From Oscillospiraceae bacterium (GTDB lineage Bacteria > Bacillota > Clostridia > Oscillospirales > Acutalibacteraceae), in the NCBI GenBank assembly GCA_015065785.1, contig SVPR01000001.1, positions 1 through 64,000 of the forward strand: DNA of 64,000 bases. Direction: 5' to 3'. This document shows positions 27,313 through 36,019 of this stretch, piece after piece. The translations under genes were made by a program, and so were the position numbers. How positions within the stretch are numbered: the stretch's first letter is position 1; each line of letters begins with the position of its first letter. The notes below the pieces were generated by a model. It made no database searches. It was not told the origin of the DNA and saw nothing but the letters and a program-made list of their open reading frames with translations.

Positions 27313-28674
27313 ATGAAATTAAAAAAAGTCTTATCGGCAATAATCGTTGTTATAATGCTTTTAACATCATCAGGTTGCTCTCTTAATTTCTTTTCAACCG
27401 AAACACTTTTAAAGCCCCCGGCATTGTCAGGTAAAAGCGGTGAGGTTCAAGAGGCTTTTAACAAGCTTATGAGTGGCAAAACCTTTCTTTTGAAAACACC
27501 GACTAAAGGTGAATATAAATCATCATTTGTACTTTATAATATTGACAATGATGAAGATGAAGAGGCAATTGTTTTTTATACAGACTCTTCAACAGATACA
27601 ACAGTCAGAGTTGCAATATTGGATTGCGTAAATCGTGCATGGGTTCTTGTGTCTGATGTAAAAGGCTCGGGTAGTGGTGTTTATGATGTCGCTTTTCCGG
27701 ACCTTGATGGTGATAAGCTTCCCGAAATAGTAATTTCCTGGTCGCTTTTTGATACAAAGCTTACAAAGATGTTGACTGTTTATAAGGTTACAAATTCAGG
27801 TAACAATGCTTTCAGGGTTGAAGCTTTAGCTAACGAATATTTTAATGTTAAAGAATTTCTTGATTTGAATTCAAACGGTGTTGATGATTTAATTCTTGTT
27901 TATTTAGATGATGCCGCTGAAGTTCAGAATTCGTATTTCAGAGCATTTTCTATTGAAAATGGTGGAGCAGTTGTAAAATTCAGCGAAGTTTTGCTTGATT
28001 CTTCTATTACCTCTGTTTCTTCATTGGTTTCTGATGAGATTATTGTCAGGAATGATTCTTACACAAGAGTTTTTGTTGATTGTCTCAAGAGTGATACTTC
28101 AATTTTTACTGAGGTTGTTACCTGGGATATGAAAACCCTGAAAGCAACACGAGAAATAACAGAGCCGGCAAAGAATACATTGAGAAATGCCAAAATTCTT
28201 TCTCAGGATATTGATAAAGATGGTAAAATTGAAGTGCCGGTTAATACAAAATTCTTTACCGGTGAAAAAGATGCTTTTGTTGTGTTATCAGGCATTGTTT
28301 ATAATTTTACAATGGTAGAATGGAAAAATATTTCTGGTGACAAAAGCTCTGAACAGTTGAAATCTGTGTATAATCCACTTCATTCATATTTGTTCCTTTT
28401 CCCTTGGGAAAATGATGTTACTATAAATTTTGATAAAATAGAAAACCAGACTAATTTCTGTATCTGGAATACAGCCTCAAAAGAGGTTGAAGATATTTTG
28501 TTTTCGATTAAATTTATTGAAAATAATGATAAATTAGCGAAATCAGAAGATGAATATGAAGAAAATATTTTATCAGAAACTGAAACCGGAATTTTTGTTT
28601 ATGAAATTACTCCTTATGGTGAAAATTACGGTATAACTGATGAGTTTGTAAAATCATCGTTTATTAAAGTTTAG
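27313..28674 (+). CDS. lipoprotein with aspartate-rich FG-GAP/dockerin-like loops
   Basis: 453 residues. Signal peptide with lipobox LTSSGC (Cys22), so it should be lipid-anchored outside the membrane. The mature part is beta-rich and has four Asp/Asn-rich loops reminiscent of calcium-binding VCBS/FG-GAP repeats: DNDEDEEA, DLDGDKLPE, DLNSNGVDD and DIDKDGKIE. No enzyme motif is recognised. It lies between cdaR and a two-component pair, 12 bases before the response regulator, so an extracytoplasmic sensing or accessory role for that system is a reasonable guess. Confidence 0.78.
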   Translation: MKLKKVLSAIIVVIMLLTSSGCSLNFFSTETLLKPPALSGKSGEVQEAFNKLMSGKTFLLKTPTKGEYKSSFVLYNIDNDEDEEAIVFYTDSSTDTTVRVAILDCVNRAWVLVSDVKGSGSGVYDVAFPDLDGDKLPEIVISWSLFDTKLTKMLTVYKVTNSGNNAFRVEALANEYFNVKEFLDLNSNGVDDLILVYLDDAAEVQNSYFRAFSIENGGAVVKFSEVLLDSSITSVSSLVSDEIIVRNDSYTRVFVDCLKSDTSIFTEVVTWDMKTLKATREITEPAKNTLRNAKILSQDIDKDGKIEVPVNTKFFTGEKDAFVVLSGIVYNFTMVEWKNISGDKSSEQLKSVYNPLHSYLFLFPWENDVTINFDKIENQTNFCIWNTASKEVEDILFSIKFIENNDKLAKSEDEYEENILSETETGIFVYEITPYGENYGITDEFVKSSFIKV

Positions 28675-28686
28675 TAGGTGAGAAAA

Positions 28687-29388
28687 ATGAAAAAAGTATT
28701 GATTGCAGAAGATGAGGCAGCGATTAGAGAAATAATTGCTATAACACTTAAAAGAGCCGGTTATGAGGTAACTGAAGCCTGTGACGGTGAAGAGGCATTA
28801 GTGTTATACACAGAACACGAGAACGAATTTGATGTTGTTCTTCTTGATATTATGATGCCTAATATTGATGGTCTTGAGGTTTGTAAAAGACTTCGTAAAA
28901 TCAGTAGCACTGTAGGTATTATTATGCTTACAGCAAAAACACAGGAAATGGACAAGGTTTCAGGACTTCTTATGGGCGCTGACGATTACATAACAAAGCC
29001 GTTTTCTCCATCAGAGTTAATGGCGCGTGTTGACAGTGTTTACAGACGAGTTGCAATGAATTCAAATTCAAGCAATCAGTCAGCACCTTCAGATAAAATA
29101 ATAATAGGTCCGTTTGAACTTAATTTGAGAAACAGAACTCTCTTCAAGAATTCTGTTCAGATTGAGTTAACTCAGGTAGAATTCCAGATTATTGAGTTCT
29201 TTTTCTCAAATCCGGGTAAAGCACTCAGCAGAACAGATATTTTAAAGCATGTCTGGGGCGAATCATATTACGGTGATGAAAAGGTTGTTGATGTTAATAT
29301 GCGTCGCTTAAGAATGAAGATTGAAGATGAACCATCTTTGCCAAAACATCTTGTTACAGTATGGGGAATGGGATATAAGTGGAATTGA
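28687..29388 (+). CDS. OmpR/PhoB-family response regulator
   Basis: 233 residues. A receiver domain with acidic residues EDE, phospho-acceptor Asp in VVLLDIMMPNIDG, Thr in MLTAKT and Lys in DDYITKPFSP is joined to a C-terminal winged helix ending in VTVWGMGYKW. ATG 28687 has AGGTG six bases upstream; GTG 28678 lies in that site. It overlaps the histidine kinase gene by 10 bases. The regulon is unknown; candidates are the flanking cdaA-lipoprotein genes. Confidence 0.94.
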   Translation: MKKVLIAEDEAAIREIIAITLKRAGYEVTEACDGEEALVLYTEHENEFDVVLLDIMMPNIDGLEVCKRLRKISSTVGIIMLTAKTQEMDKVSGLLMGADDYITKPFSPSELMARVDSVYRRVAMNSNSSNQSAPSDKIIIGPFELNLRNRTLFKNSVQIELTQVEFQIIEFFFSNPGKALSRTDILKHVWGESYYGDEKVVDVNMRRLRMKIEDEPSLPKHLVTVWGMGYKWN

Positions 29389-30902
29389 TTCGTAAAAGAT
29401 TTGATATAATTAAATCCTTTTTTCAGCCGCAGGGTATAACAAAGCGTTGGATAACAAATACGCTTTTAGTTACTGCCATAATTCTTGCAGTAATCCTTGC
29501 CGTATCGGTTTACGCTGTTGCAAGTTATTACAGAACATACGCTTCAAATGTTTTATACAGCTATGCCAATGATAGTGTTACAACCTTCTTTTCTCCGTAT
29601 TTAGATGGTACTGAGGAATCCTTTCAGGAAAAATCAATGGAATTTGTTGAGAATTTTTCTGATAAATCCAAGGTCGAGGTAATGGTTGTTGACCGCCATG
29701 GCAGAGTATCTGTTTCATCATCAGGCTTTGCGGTTGAAGAAACTTTAGAAAATATGGAAGATGTTACAGATGCCATGCAGTCAAAAACAGGAATCAGCAG
29801 CTGGTCTGGTTTAAATGAAAACGGCGAACATGTTATGAGTGTTGCAATGGTTTTTCCGACTTCTGATGGAGACTTTAAAGGTGCTGTAAGATTTGTTACT
29901 TCTCTCTCTTCGATTGACTCGCAGATTTATGGCTTTGTAGCAATAGTTGTGTTAATTTTCATTATAGCGTTAGCCTTCGTTACAGTTTCAGGCTCATTCT
30001 TTATTAAAACTATTGTTGTTCCTGTAAGAAAAATTAATGATGCCACGAAAGAGTTTACACAGGGTAATTTTGATGTAAGAATTGAACTTGCGGGTGATGA
30101 AAGGGACGAAATCAATGAATTAGCTGACTCGGTTAATAATATGTTAAACGAGGTTTCGGCAACTGATAAAATTAAGAATGACTTTATTACAACTGTTTCT
30201 CACGAATTAAGAACGCCTTTAACTGCAATTAAAGGTTGGGGTGAAATGCTTCGTGAATTGGGTCCTGATGATATAGAGCTCACAAAGCGTGGTACTGAAA
30301 TTATTATCAGTGAATCTGAGCGCTTATCACAGTTAGTTGAAGAACTTCTTAATTTCTCACGCATTCAGAACGGTACACTTTCTTTAAGACTTGAAAAGAT
30401 TGATGTTTTAGCTGAACTTGATGAAACAATTTTCGTATTCAAAGAACGCTCAAAGCGTGATGGTATAGAGCTTACTTATTCTGCTCCCGAATTACCTGCA
30501 CCTATGATGGCAGACCCGAACAGAATTAAACAGGTGTTTGTTAATATTCTTGATAACGCTTTTAAATACACCGAAAGAGGTGGTATGGTAAGCGTTGAAG
30601 CGTTTATTGCAGATGGTCAGTTGATTATTCAGGTTTTAGATACGGGTTGCGGTATTGCACAAGAGGATTTACCAAATGTAAAAATGAAGTTCTTTAAAGC
30701 AAATATTCAAGTGCGTGGCTCGGGTATCGGCTTAGCAGTTGTTGATGAGCTTGTAAAAATGCATAACGGTACACTCGACATTCAAAGTAAGCTTGGAATA
30801 GGTACAACCGTTACAATTGCTTTACCTATTGATGTGGTAGAGGTTGAAGAAAATATTGATTTAATAAGTGATATAATAGGAGACGATATATTAGATGTCT
30901 AA
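29379..30902 (+). CDS. sensor histidine kinase
   Basis: 507 residues. Two transmembrane helices (about 25-47 and 184-207) enclose a ~135-residue extracytoplasmic sensor, then HAMP, an H-box (TVSHELRTPLTAIKGW), N-box (NILDNAFKYTERGG), G1 (LDTGCGI, Cys where Ile is common) and G2 (GSGIGLAVV). The acidic C-terminal tail is not part of the kinase fold. Starts at GTG 29379 inside the regulator gene and overlaps yqhQ by 8 bases. Signal unknown. Confidence 0.92.
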   Translation: MELIRKRFDIIKSFFQPQGITKRWITNTLLVTAIILAVILAVSVYAVASYYRTYASNVLYSYANDSVTTFFSPYLDGTEESFQEKSMEFVENFSDKSKVEVMVVDRHGRVSVSSSGFAVEETLENMEDVTDAMQSKTGISSWSGLNENGEHVMSVAMVFPTSDGDFKGAVRFVTSLSSIDSQIYGFVAIVVLIFIIALAFVTVSGSFFIKTIVVPVRKINDATKEFTQGNFDVRIELAGDERDEINELADSVNNMLNEVSATDKIKNDFITTVSHELRTPLTAIKGWGEMLRELGPDDIELTKRGTEIIISESERLSQLVEELLNFSRIQNGTLSLRLEKIDVLAELDETIFVFKERSKRDGIELTYSAPELPAPMMADPNRIKQVFVNILDNAFKYTERGGMVSVEAFIADGQLIIQVLDTGCGIAQEDLPNVKMKFFKANIQVRGSGIGLAVVDELVKMHNGTLDIQSKLGIGTTVTIALPIDVVEVEENIDLISDIIGDDILDV

Positions 30903-31863
30903 AGACAGTAAAAAGGTTTCAATTGGTGGTCAGGCTTTAATAGAGGGCATAATGATGCAAGGGCCAAAGGGTGCTGCAATGTCAGTGCGTTTGCCAAATG
31001 GTGAAATTGAAACAGAAATGCTTGAATTAAAAAAACTTAAAGATAAATTTAAGCCGGCGGGGTGGCCTTTAATCCGAGGAATAGTAAATTTTGTTGAGTC
31101 TATGCTTTTTGGCTTTAAATGTATTGAAAAATCTGCTGAAAAAGCCGGGCTTGATGACGATATTCCCGAAGAAGAAATGTCTAAGCTTGATAAATGGCTT
31201 TCTGACCATTTCGGTCCCAAAATGATTGCTGTAATATCAGCAATTGCAATGGTTTTGGGCTTTGGTCTTTCATTTCTTTTGTTTGTGTATTTACCAACAT
31301 TTCTTGTTGATGTGGTTGATAAATATGTTTTTAAAGATGCTTTAGCTAATTTACACCCACTTTTTGAGGGTATAATGAGAATGTGTATTTTTGTTTTTTA
31401 CTTTTATCTTGTTTCTCTTATGCCTGATATTAAGCGTGTATTTATGTATCACGGTGCAGAGCATAAAAGCATTTTCTGCTATGAAAGCGGTTTAGAGCTT
31501 ACAGTTGAAAATGTAAAAAAACAATCCCGTTTTCATCCAAGATGCGGTACAAGCTTTATTTTTGTTATTATAATAATAAGCATTCTTATTTCTTCAATTC
31601 TTGTAGTTGCTTTTCCGTCAATTGATGATGTGAGACCTGTATGGATTGCAATTAAATTACTGATAATACCATTAACTGTTGCTTTTAGTTATGAATTTAT
31701 TAAATATGCTGGAAGTCACGATAATATTTTTGTTAAAATTCTTTCTTTCCCAGGACTTATGATGCAACGAATTTCAACAAAAGAGCCAACCGATGATATT
31801 ATTGAAGTTGGCATAGCAGCATTAAAAGCTGTTTTGCCTGATGATTCGGAGGAAAAGAATTGA
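30895..31863 (+). CDS. yqhQ: YqhQ family (DUF1385) membrane protein
   Basis: 322 residues. VSIGGQALIEGIMMQGPKG at the start and MYHGAEHKSIFCYE with RFHPRCGTSF in the middle are hallmarks of DUF1385; several membrane helices follow. The metal-like His/Cys cluster suggests an enzyme, but the activity is unknown. In clostridia it usually precedes prmC, as here, with a 4-base overlap. Ribosome binding is by AGGAGA further upstream than usual, within the kinase gene. Confidence 0.9.
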   Translation: MSKDSKKVSIGGQALIEGIMMQGPKGAAMSVRLPNGEIETEMLELKKLKDKFKPAGWPLIRGIVNFVESMLFGFKCIEKSAEKAGLDDDIPEEEMSKLDKWLSDHFGPKMIAVISAIAMVLGFGLSFLLFVYLPTFLVDVVDKYVFKDALANLHPLFEGIMRMCIFVFYFYLVSLMPDIKRVFMYHGAEHKSIFCYESGLELTVENVKKQSRFHPRCGTSFIFVIIIISILISSILVVAFPSIDDVRPVWIAIKLLIIPLTVAFSYEFIKYAGSHDNIFVKILSFPGLMMQRISTKEPTDDIIEVGIAALKAVLPDDSEEKN

Positions 31864-32702
31864 ATCTATACACTTTTTACAGGAATTCGGTGAACACTCT
31901 ATCGTTAGCAGGGTGTGACAGTCCGGAATTTGATGTTCAGCAGTTATTTGATTTTTGCCTGAATATAAATAAGACACAGCTTCTTTTAAGAGCAAATGAA
32001 AATATCAGCGAAACAAAGCTTGAATTTTTCAATGAATGCTTAGAAAAAAGAAAAAATCGTGTTCCTCTTCAATATATTTTAGGTGAATGGGACTTTTACA
32101 AATACAGATTTAAAGTAGGCGAGGGTGTTTTAATTCCGCGCCCTGAAACCGAACTTATTCCCGAATATATTTATAGTAAGCTTCAAAAAAATCCACCCAA
32201 AGTAGTTTATGATATTTGTTCAGGTAGTGGTTGTTTAGGAATAACTATTGCAAAAATGTTCCCTATGTCCAAGGTTTTTTGTTTAGATATTTCTGATGAT
32301 GCAATTAACTACACAACGCTTAATAAAGAGCGACTTGAAGCGGATAATGTTAAGGTAATTAAAGGTGATATGTTAGATGCAACTTCACCATTAGGGTTAC
32401 CGTTTGCAGATGTTATAATTTCAAATCCACCCTATATAAAGAGTGAAGAATTGGCTTCTTTACAGGAAGAAGTTCAGTTTGAGCCCAAATTAGCCCTTGA
32501 TGGTGGCGAAGATGGTCTTATGTTTTACAGGGCTTTAAGAGATAATTGGTTTCCATTCTTAAATCGTGACGGTTATATGATTTTAGAATGTGGCGAAAAT
32601 CAGGCAACAGATATTCTTGAAATTTTCTTGTCAACTGCAAGAGGTGCCAGAATTTTAAAAGATGGCCAGGATATTGAAAGAATTGTTGTTTTAAAAAAAT
32701 AA
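31860..32702 (+). CDS. prmC: peptide chain release factor N5-glutamine methyltransferase
   Basis: 280 residues. Methylates the GGQ glutamine of release factors. N-terminal helical RF-binding domain with RVPLQYILGEWDFY, SAM-binding YDICSGSGCLGI, and the catalytic NPPY motif (IISNPPYI). TTG 31860 is the start, seven bases after GGAGG and overlapping the yqhQ stop. The release factor gene prfA is not adjacent. Confidence 0.95.
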   Translation: MNLYTFYRNSVNTLSLAGCDSPEFDVQQLFDFCLNINKTQLLLRANENISETKLEFFNECLEKRKNRVPLQYILGEWDFYKYRFKVGEGVLIPRPETELIPEYIYSKLQKNPPKVVYDICSGSGCLGITIAKMFPMSKVFCLDISDDAINYTTLNKERLEADNVKVIKGDMLDATSPLGLPFADVIISNPPYIKSEELASLQEEVQFEPKLALDGGEDGLMFYRALRDNWFPFLNRDGYMILECGENQATDILEIFLSTARGARILKDGQDIERIVVLKK

Positions 32703-32716
32703 ATTGGAGTAATGAA

Positions 32717-33388
32717 ATGATTAGTGTAATTAGAGATGTAATTTCAGGTGAACTGGATTTTATGTACTTAATAGTTTATGTAGGTTCAATTGCGTTTGTT
32801 GTATTCTGCACATTGCCTTTGCACGAATTTGCTCACGCATTTGCTGCCGACAAATTAGGTGACGATACACCAAGAAGAATGGGCAGGCTTACGGTAAGTC
32901 CGTTAGCACACATAAGTCCTCTCGGTGCTTTAATGATTTTTCTTTGTGGTTTTGGTTATGCAAAGCCTGTACCTGTAAGAATGAAGAATTTTAAAAATCC
33001 CAAAAGAGATATGGCTCTTGTGGCACTGGCTGGTCCGTTGTGTAATATTCTTCAGGCTTTTGTTTATATGTTTTTGTATTCGCTCATCACTTCAAGACCC
33101 TGGGGAAATCAAGCAATAATTTTTATTGCACTTTTCTTCTTTTATGCTGCCGATGTTAATATTGGTCTTGCGGTGTTTAATCTTCTTCCTATACCGCCAC
33201 TCGATGGCTCAAGATTAGCTACTGCATTACTTCCGGCAAAGTATTATTACAAAGTAATGGAATATGAAAGACAAATTACAATTGTTCTTTTCATTTTAAT
33301 TGTTACTGGTGTTTTATCTACACCTATAAGATTTATTTCAGAAGTGCTGTTAAGCTTAATATCTGTTATAACTCAGCTTCCTTTTTAA
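32717..33388 (+). CDS. site-2 protease family (M50) membrane metalloprotease
   Basis: 223 residues, about six transmembrane helices. Zinc motif HEFAH (in LPLHEFAHAFAAD) and the second conserved motif NLLPIPPLDGSR identify an M50 YwhC-type intramembrane protease without PDZ domain. The FALDNPKRD-like loop (NFKNPKRDMALVALAGP) is typical. The substrate is unknown. Position before scpA is common in Firmicutes. Confidence 0.9.
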   Translation: MISVIRDVISGELDFMYLIVYVGSIAFVVFCTLPLHEFAHAFAADKLGDDTPRRMGRLTVSPLAHISPLGALMIFLCGFGYAKPVPVRMKNFKNPKRDMALVALAGPLCNILQAFVYMFLYSLITSRPWGNQAIIFIALFFFYAADVNIGLAVFNLLPIPPLDGSRLATALLPAKYYYKVMEYERQITIVLFILIVTGVLSTPIRFISEVLLSLISVITQLPF

Positions 33389-33401
33389 GAAATGGTGAAT
33401 T

Positions 33402-34121
33402 ATGGAAAAATTATCTTATAAATTAGAGGTGTTTGAGGGTCCTATGGACTTGCTTTTACACTTAATAACAAAACATAAATTAGATATTTACGACATTCCT
33501 ATTATTGAGCTTGTTGACCAATACACAGCCTATGTTCGTGCAATGCAGGAAGAAAATATGGATGTTGCGAGCGAGTTTTTAGAAATGGCGGCAAGACTTG
33601 TTTATATAAAAACAGTTTCGCTTTTACCTGTTTACGAGGATGCCGAAGAGCAGAAAAATTTACTTACTCAGGAGCTTATTGAGTATCAGGAATGTAAATT
33701 ATTAGCACAGAAATTAGCTTGTATGACAACGGGGTTTGACTATGTTGTAAGAGCAGTTCCTGAGGATGTTGAGCCTGACTTGACATATAAAAGATTGCAC
33801 GAACCATCTGAGCTTTTGAAAGCGTATGCTACTGTGGTCGGTAAAAAATTAAGAAAATTACCACCACCGCTTGATTCATTTAAAACAATCGTAGCAAAGA
33901 AAATTGTTTCTGTTGGCTCTAAAATCGAGTCAATTTTGAATGCTTTAAAAAGTAAGGGTAAACACAAGCTCTTTGATTTTTATAAAACAGCGACAAGCCG
34001 TTCAGATTTAGTTGCTTCATTTTTGGCAATCTTAGAGCTTGCTAAAGATAAGTCGATTTATCTTACAGGTGACGGCGATGATATTCAAATTGAACTTTTG
34101 GAAGGAAATGAAAACACTTGA
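33402..34121 (+). CDS. scpA: segregation and condensation protein A (kleisin)
   Basis: 239 residues. Kleisin subunit of the SMC-ScpAB condensin. N-terminal YKLEVFEGPMDLLLHLI and KHKLDIYDIPI are family signatures; the C-terminal winged helix contacts the Smc head. Overlaps scpB by 4 bases. smc is not in the window. Confidence 0.95.
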   Translation: MEKLSYKLEVFEGPMDLLLHLITKHKLDIYDIPIIELVDQYTAYVRAMQEENMDVASEFLEMAARLVYIKTVSLLPVYEDAEEQKNLLTQELIEYQECKLLAQKLACMTTGFDYVVRAVPEDVEPDLTYKRLHEPSELLKAYATVVGKKLRKLPPPLDSFKTIVAKKIVSVGSKIESILNALKSKGKHKLFDFYKTATSRSDLVASFLAILELAKDKSIYLTGDGDDIQIELLEGNENT

Positions 34122-34744
34122 TAGAGAATAAAATGTTAGCAATTGCGGAAGCAGTGTTGTTTGCTGCCGCTGAGCCAATTGAACATACAAGGCTTTCTAT
34201 TGTTTTGGGCACTGACAGTGAAACAACATTAGAAATTTTAGATGTGCTTAAAGAGAGATACGAAAAAGAAGAAAGTGGCTTATGTCTTTTAAAGCTTGGC
34301 AGTAAATATCAGCTTTGCAGTAAAAAGGAATACATAAATGAAGTCAGAGCAGTTCTTGATTTGAAGAGAAACACGCCTCTTTCACAAGCCGCTTTTGAGG
34401 TACTTGCAATTATTGCTTATAACCAACCAATTACAAAACCATATATCGAGCAGATTCGTGGCGTGGATTGCTCAGGTGTTGTCAGTACACTTTGTCAGCG
34501 TGGCTTGATTGAGGAAAAAGGTCGTTTGGAGGTTCCGGGAAGACCTGTTCTTTATGGTACAACTGATGACTTTTTAAGATGCTTTTCACTTAGTGCTTTA
34601 TCTGAACTTGAAGAGTTACCAAATGTTGACAAGCAGCTTTTAATGTCAGATATTGATTCCGGACAGCTTTCTCTTTTTGATGATGGTGAAAGCAACGACG
34701 AAGTAAAAACAGATGAAAAAGAACCTGCAAAGGTTGCGGAATAA
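34118..34744 (+). CDS. scpB: segregation and condensation protein B
   Basis: 208 residues. Dimeric double winged-helix protein that binds ScpA. EAVLFAAAEPI, FEVLAIIAYNQPITKPYIEQIRGV and GRPVLYGTTDDFLRCF are typical. The start is probably TTG 34118, which overlaps the scpA stop; ATG 34133 is the alternative. The C-terminal tail is acidic. Confidence 0.95.
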   Translation: MIENKMLAIAEAVLFAAAEPIEHTRLSIVLGTDSETTLEILDVLKERYEKEESGLCLLKLGSKYQLCSKKEYINEVRAVLDLKRNTPLSQAAFEVLAIIAYNQPITKPYIEQIRGVDCSGVVSTLCQRGLIEEKGRLEVPGRPVLYGTTDDFLRCFSLSALSELEELPNVDKQLLMSDIDSGQLSLFDDGESNDEVKTDEKEPAKVAE

Positions 34745-34779
34745 TATTTTTTTGAAGCTTTTCTGAAAGGAGGGTTTTG

Positions 34780-35526
34780 GTGACAGCGTTATACATAATA
34801 CTTGGAATAATTTTCTTTTTTGTTGCTTTGTTTTCAATTAAAGTTTCTGTAATTGTAGAAATGACTGATAAAAATAAAGTTGTGCTTAAATACTTGTTTT
34901 TTAAATTCACAATTGTTGATACATCAAAGCCCAAAAAGGAGAAAAAGCCTAAAAAAGAAAAGAAGAAAAAGAACAAAGCAGATGCAACTGCGCAGCAACC
35001 AGAAGAAGCAAATAAAACCCAAAATGAAAAAAGTGGTAACAGCTTCTTAAAACAGCTTTACACAGACCACGGCTATGATGGTATTGAAAAAATGCTGTTA
35101 GCAGTTAAAAATTCTTTAGGCTCGTTTTTTGCAAAGCTTTATAAAACAGTTACAATAAATGAATTTTACTTAACAATGCACATAACAGGTAGCGATGCTG
35201 CCGATACAGCAATTAAATACGGAAAGTTAGCTTCATGGCTTTTTCCTACTTTAGGCAAAATAGCATCTACTTGTAAAATGAAAAAATATGATGTAGATAT
35301 AAGTCCCGATTTCCTTGGAGTGAAAAACGAGGCAGATTTATATTTAGATATATCAATTGTTCCAATCAGAATAACAAATGCCGTGATTGTACTTGCGGTA
35401 CAGTTAGTATTTAAAGTGTTATTAAAGCTTCTTTTTGCTAATAATAAAGCAAAAAAGAGCGTTAATATAAAAAATGCAGCAACTGAAGCTGCTTCTGAGG
35501 TTGTTGCAGAAACTCAAAATGTATAA
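34780..35526 (+). CDS. DUF2953 (YtfI-like) membrane protein
   Basis: About 248 residues. An N-terminal helix (4-22) is followed by a highly charged Lys/Glu linker (about 50-70), then the DUF2953 domain with an amphipathic C-terminal region. Paired with ytfJ/gerW downstream, as in Bacillus and many clostridia, so a sporulation or germination role is inferred. GTG 34780 follows AAAGGAGGG, a very strong ribosome binding site; TTG 34777 is too close to it. The function is not known. Confidence 0.8.
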   Translation: MTALYIILGIIFFFVALFSIKVSVIVEMTDKNKVVLKYLFFKFTIVDTSKPKKEKKPKKEKKKKNKADATAQQPEEANKTQNEKSGNSFLKQLYTDHGYDGIEKMLLAVKNSLGSFFAKLYKTVTINEFYLTMHITGSDAADTAIKYGKLASWLFPTLGKIASTCKMKKYDVDISPDFLGVKNEADLYLDISIVPIRITNAVIVLAVQLVFKVLLKLLFANNKAKKSVNIKNAATEAASEVVAETQNV

Positions 35527-35561
35527 TTTATAATTTTAAAATAAAAGGATGGTGTTTCCAA

Positions 35562-35954
35562 ATGGAAAAATCAGCAAACGGAATTTTAAGAACAACTATT
35601 GAAAAAGTCAGAGATTTAGTAGATGTCAGCACAATTATTGGTGAGCCAATTAATCTTCCTGATGGTCTTACTATCATCCCTGTTTCAAAAGTTACTTATG
35701 GCTTTGCTTCAGGTGGCTCAGACTTCCCATCAAAAAATAATGTTGAGCTTTTTGGTGGTGCAGGTGGTGCAGGAATTACAATTAATCCTGTTGCATTCCT
35801 TGTTGTAAAGGATGGCGAGGTTTCAATTAAGCATATTACTGCTAATGATAATGCAATTGAAAGAGCAGTAACAATGGTACCTGAAATGTTTGATAAGGTT
35901 ACCAGCTTTGTTAGTAAAAATAAAGCAGATTCAAATTCAACAAAAGCAGAATAA
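35562..35954 (+). CDS. ytfJ: GerW family sporulation protein (YtfJ)
   Basis: 130 residues. ANGILRTTIEKVRDLVDVSTIIGEPI, then IIPVSKVTYGFASGGSDF and GGAGGAGITINPVAFLV define the GerW/YtfJ family. In Bacillus the gene is expressed during sporulation and needed for proper germination. It sits between DUF2953 and dacF, consistent with that role. AAGGATGG precedes the ATG. Confidence 0.93.
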   Translation: MEKSANGILRTTIEKVRDLVDVSTIIGEPINLPDGLTIIPVSKVTYGFASGGSDFPSKNNVELFGGAGGAGITINPVAFLVVKDGEVSIKHITANDNAIERAVTMVPEMFDKVTSFVSKNKADSNSTKAE

Positions 35955-36019
35955 TTTAATCTTTACTATTATTTAAAATAAACTGCCTGCATATATTTCA
36001 AAGAAAGCAGGTGGTTAAA

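Noticed and set aside
34590..34976. 128-residue minus-strand ORF across scpB and the DUF2953 gene
   Set aside because: Phe/Leu-rich antisense image of the Lys/Glu-rich region; crosses two well-supported plus-strand genes.
35985..36014. CCTGC...GCAGG inverted repeat before dacF as a terminator or riboswitch
   Set aside because: Stem of only five pairs with a long loop and no U-tract; the CATATATT promoter reading is more useful.
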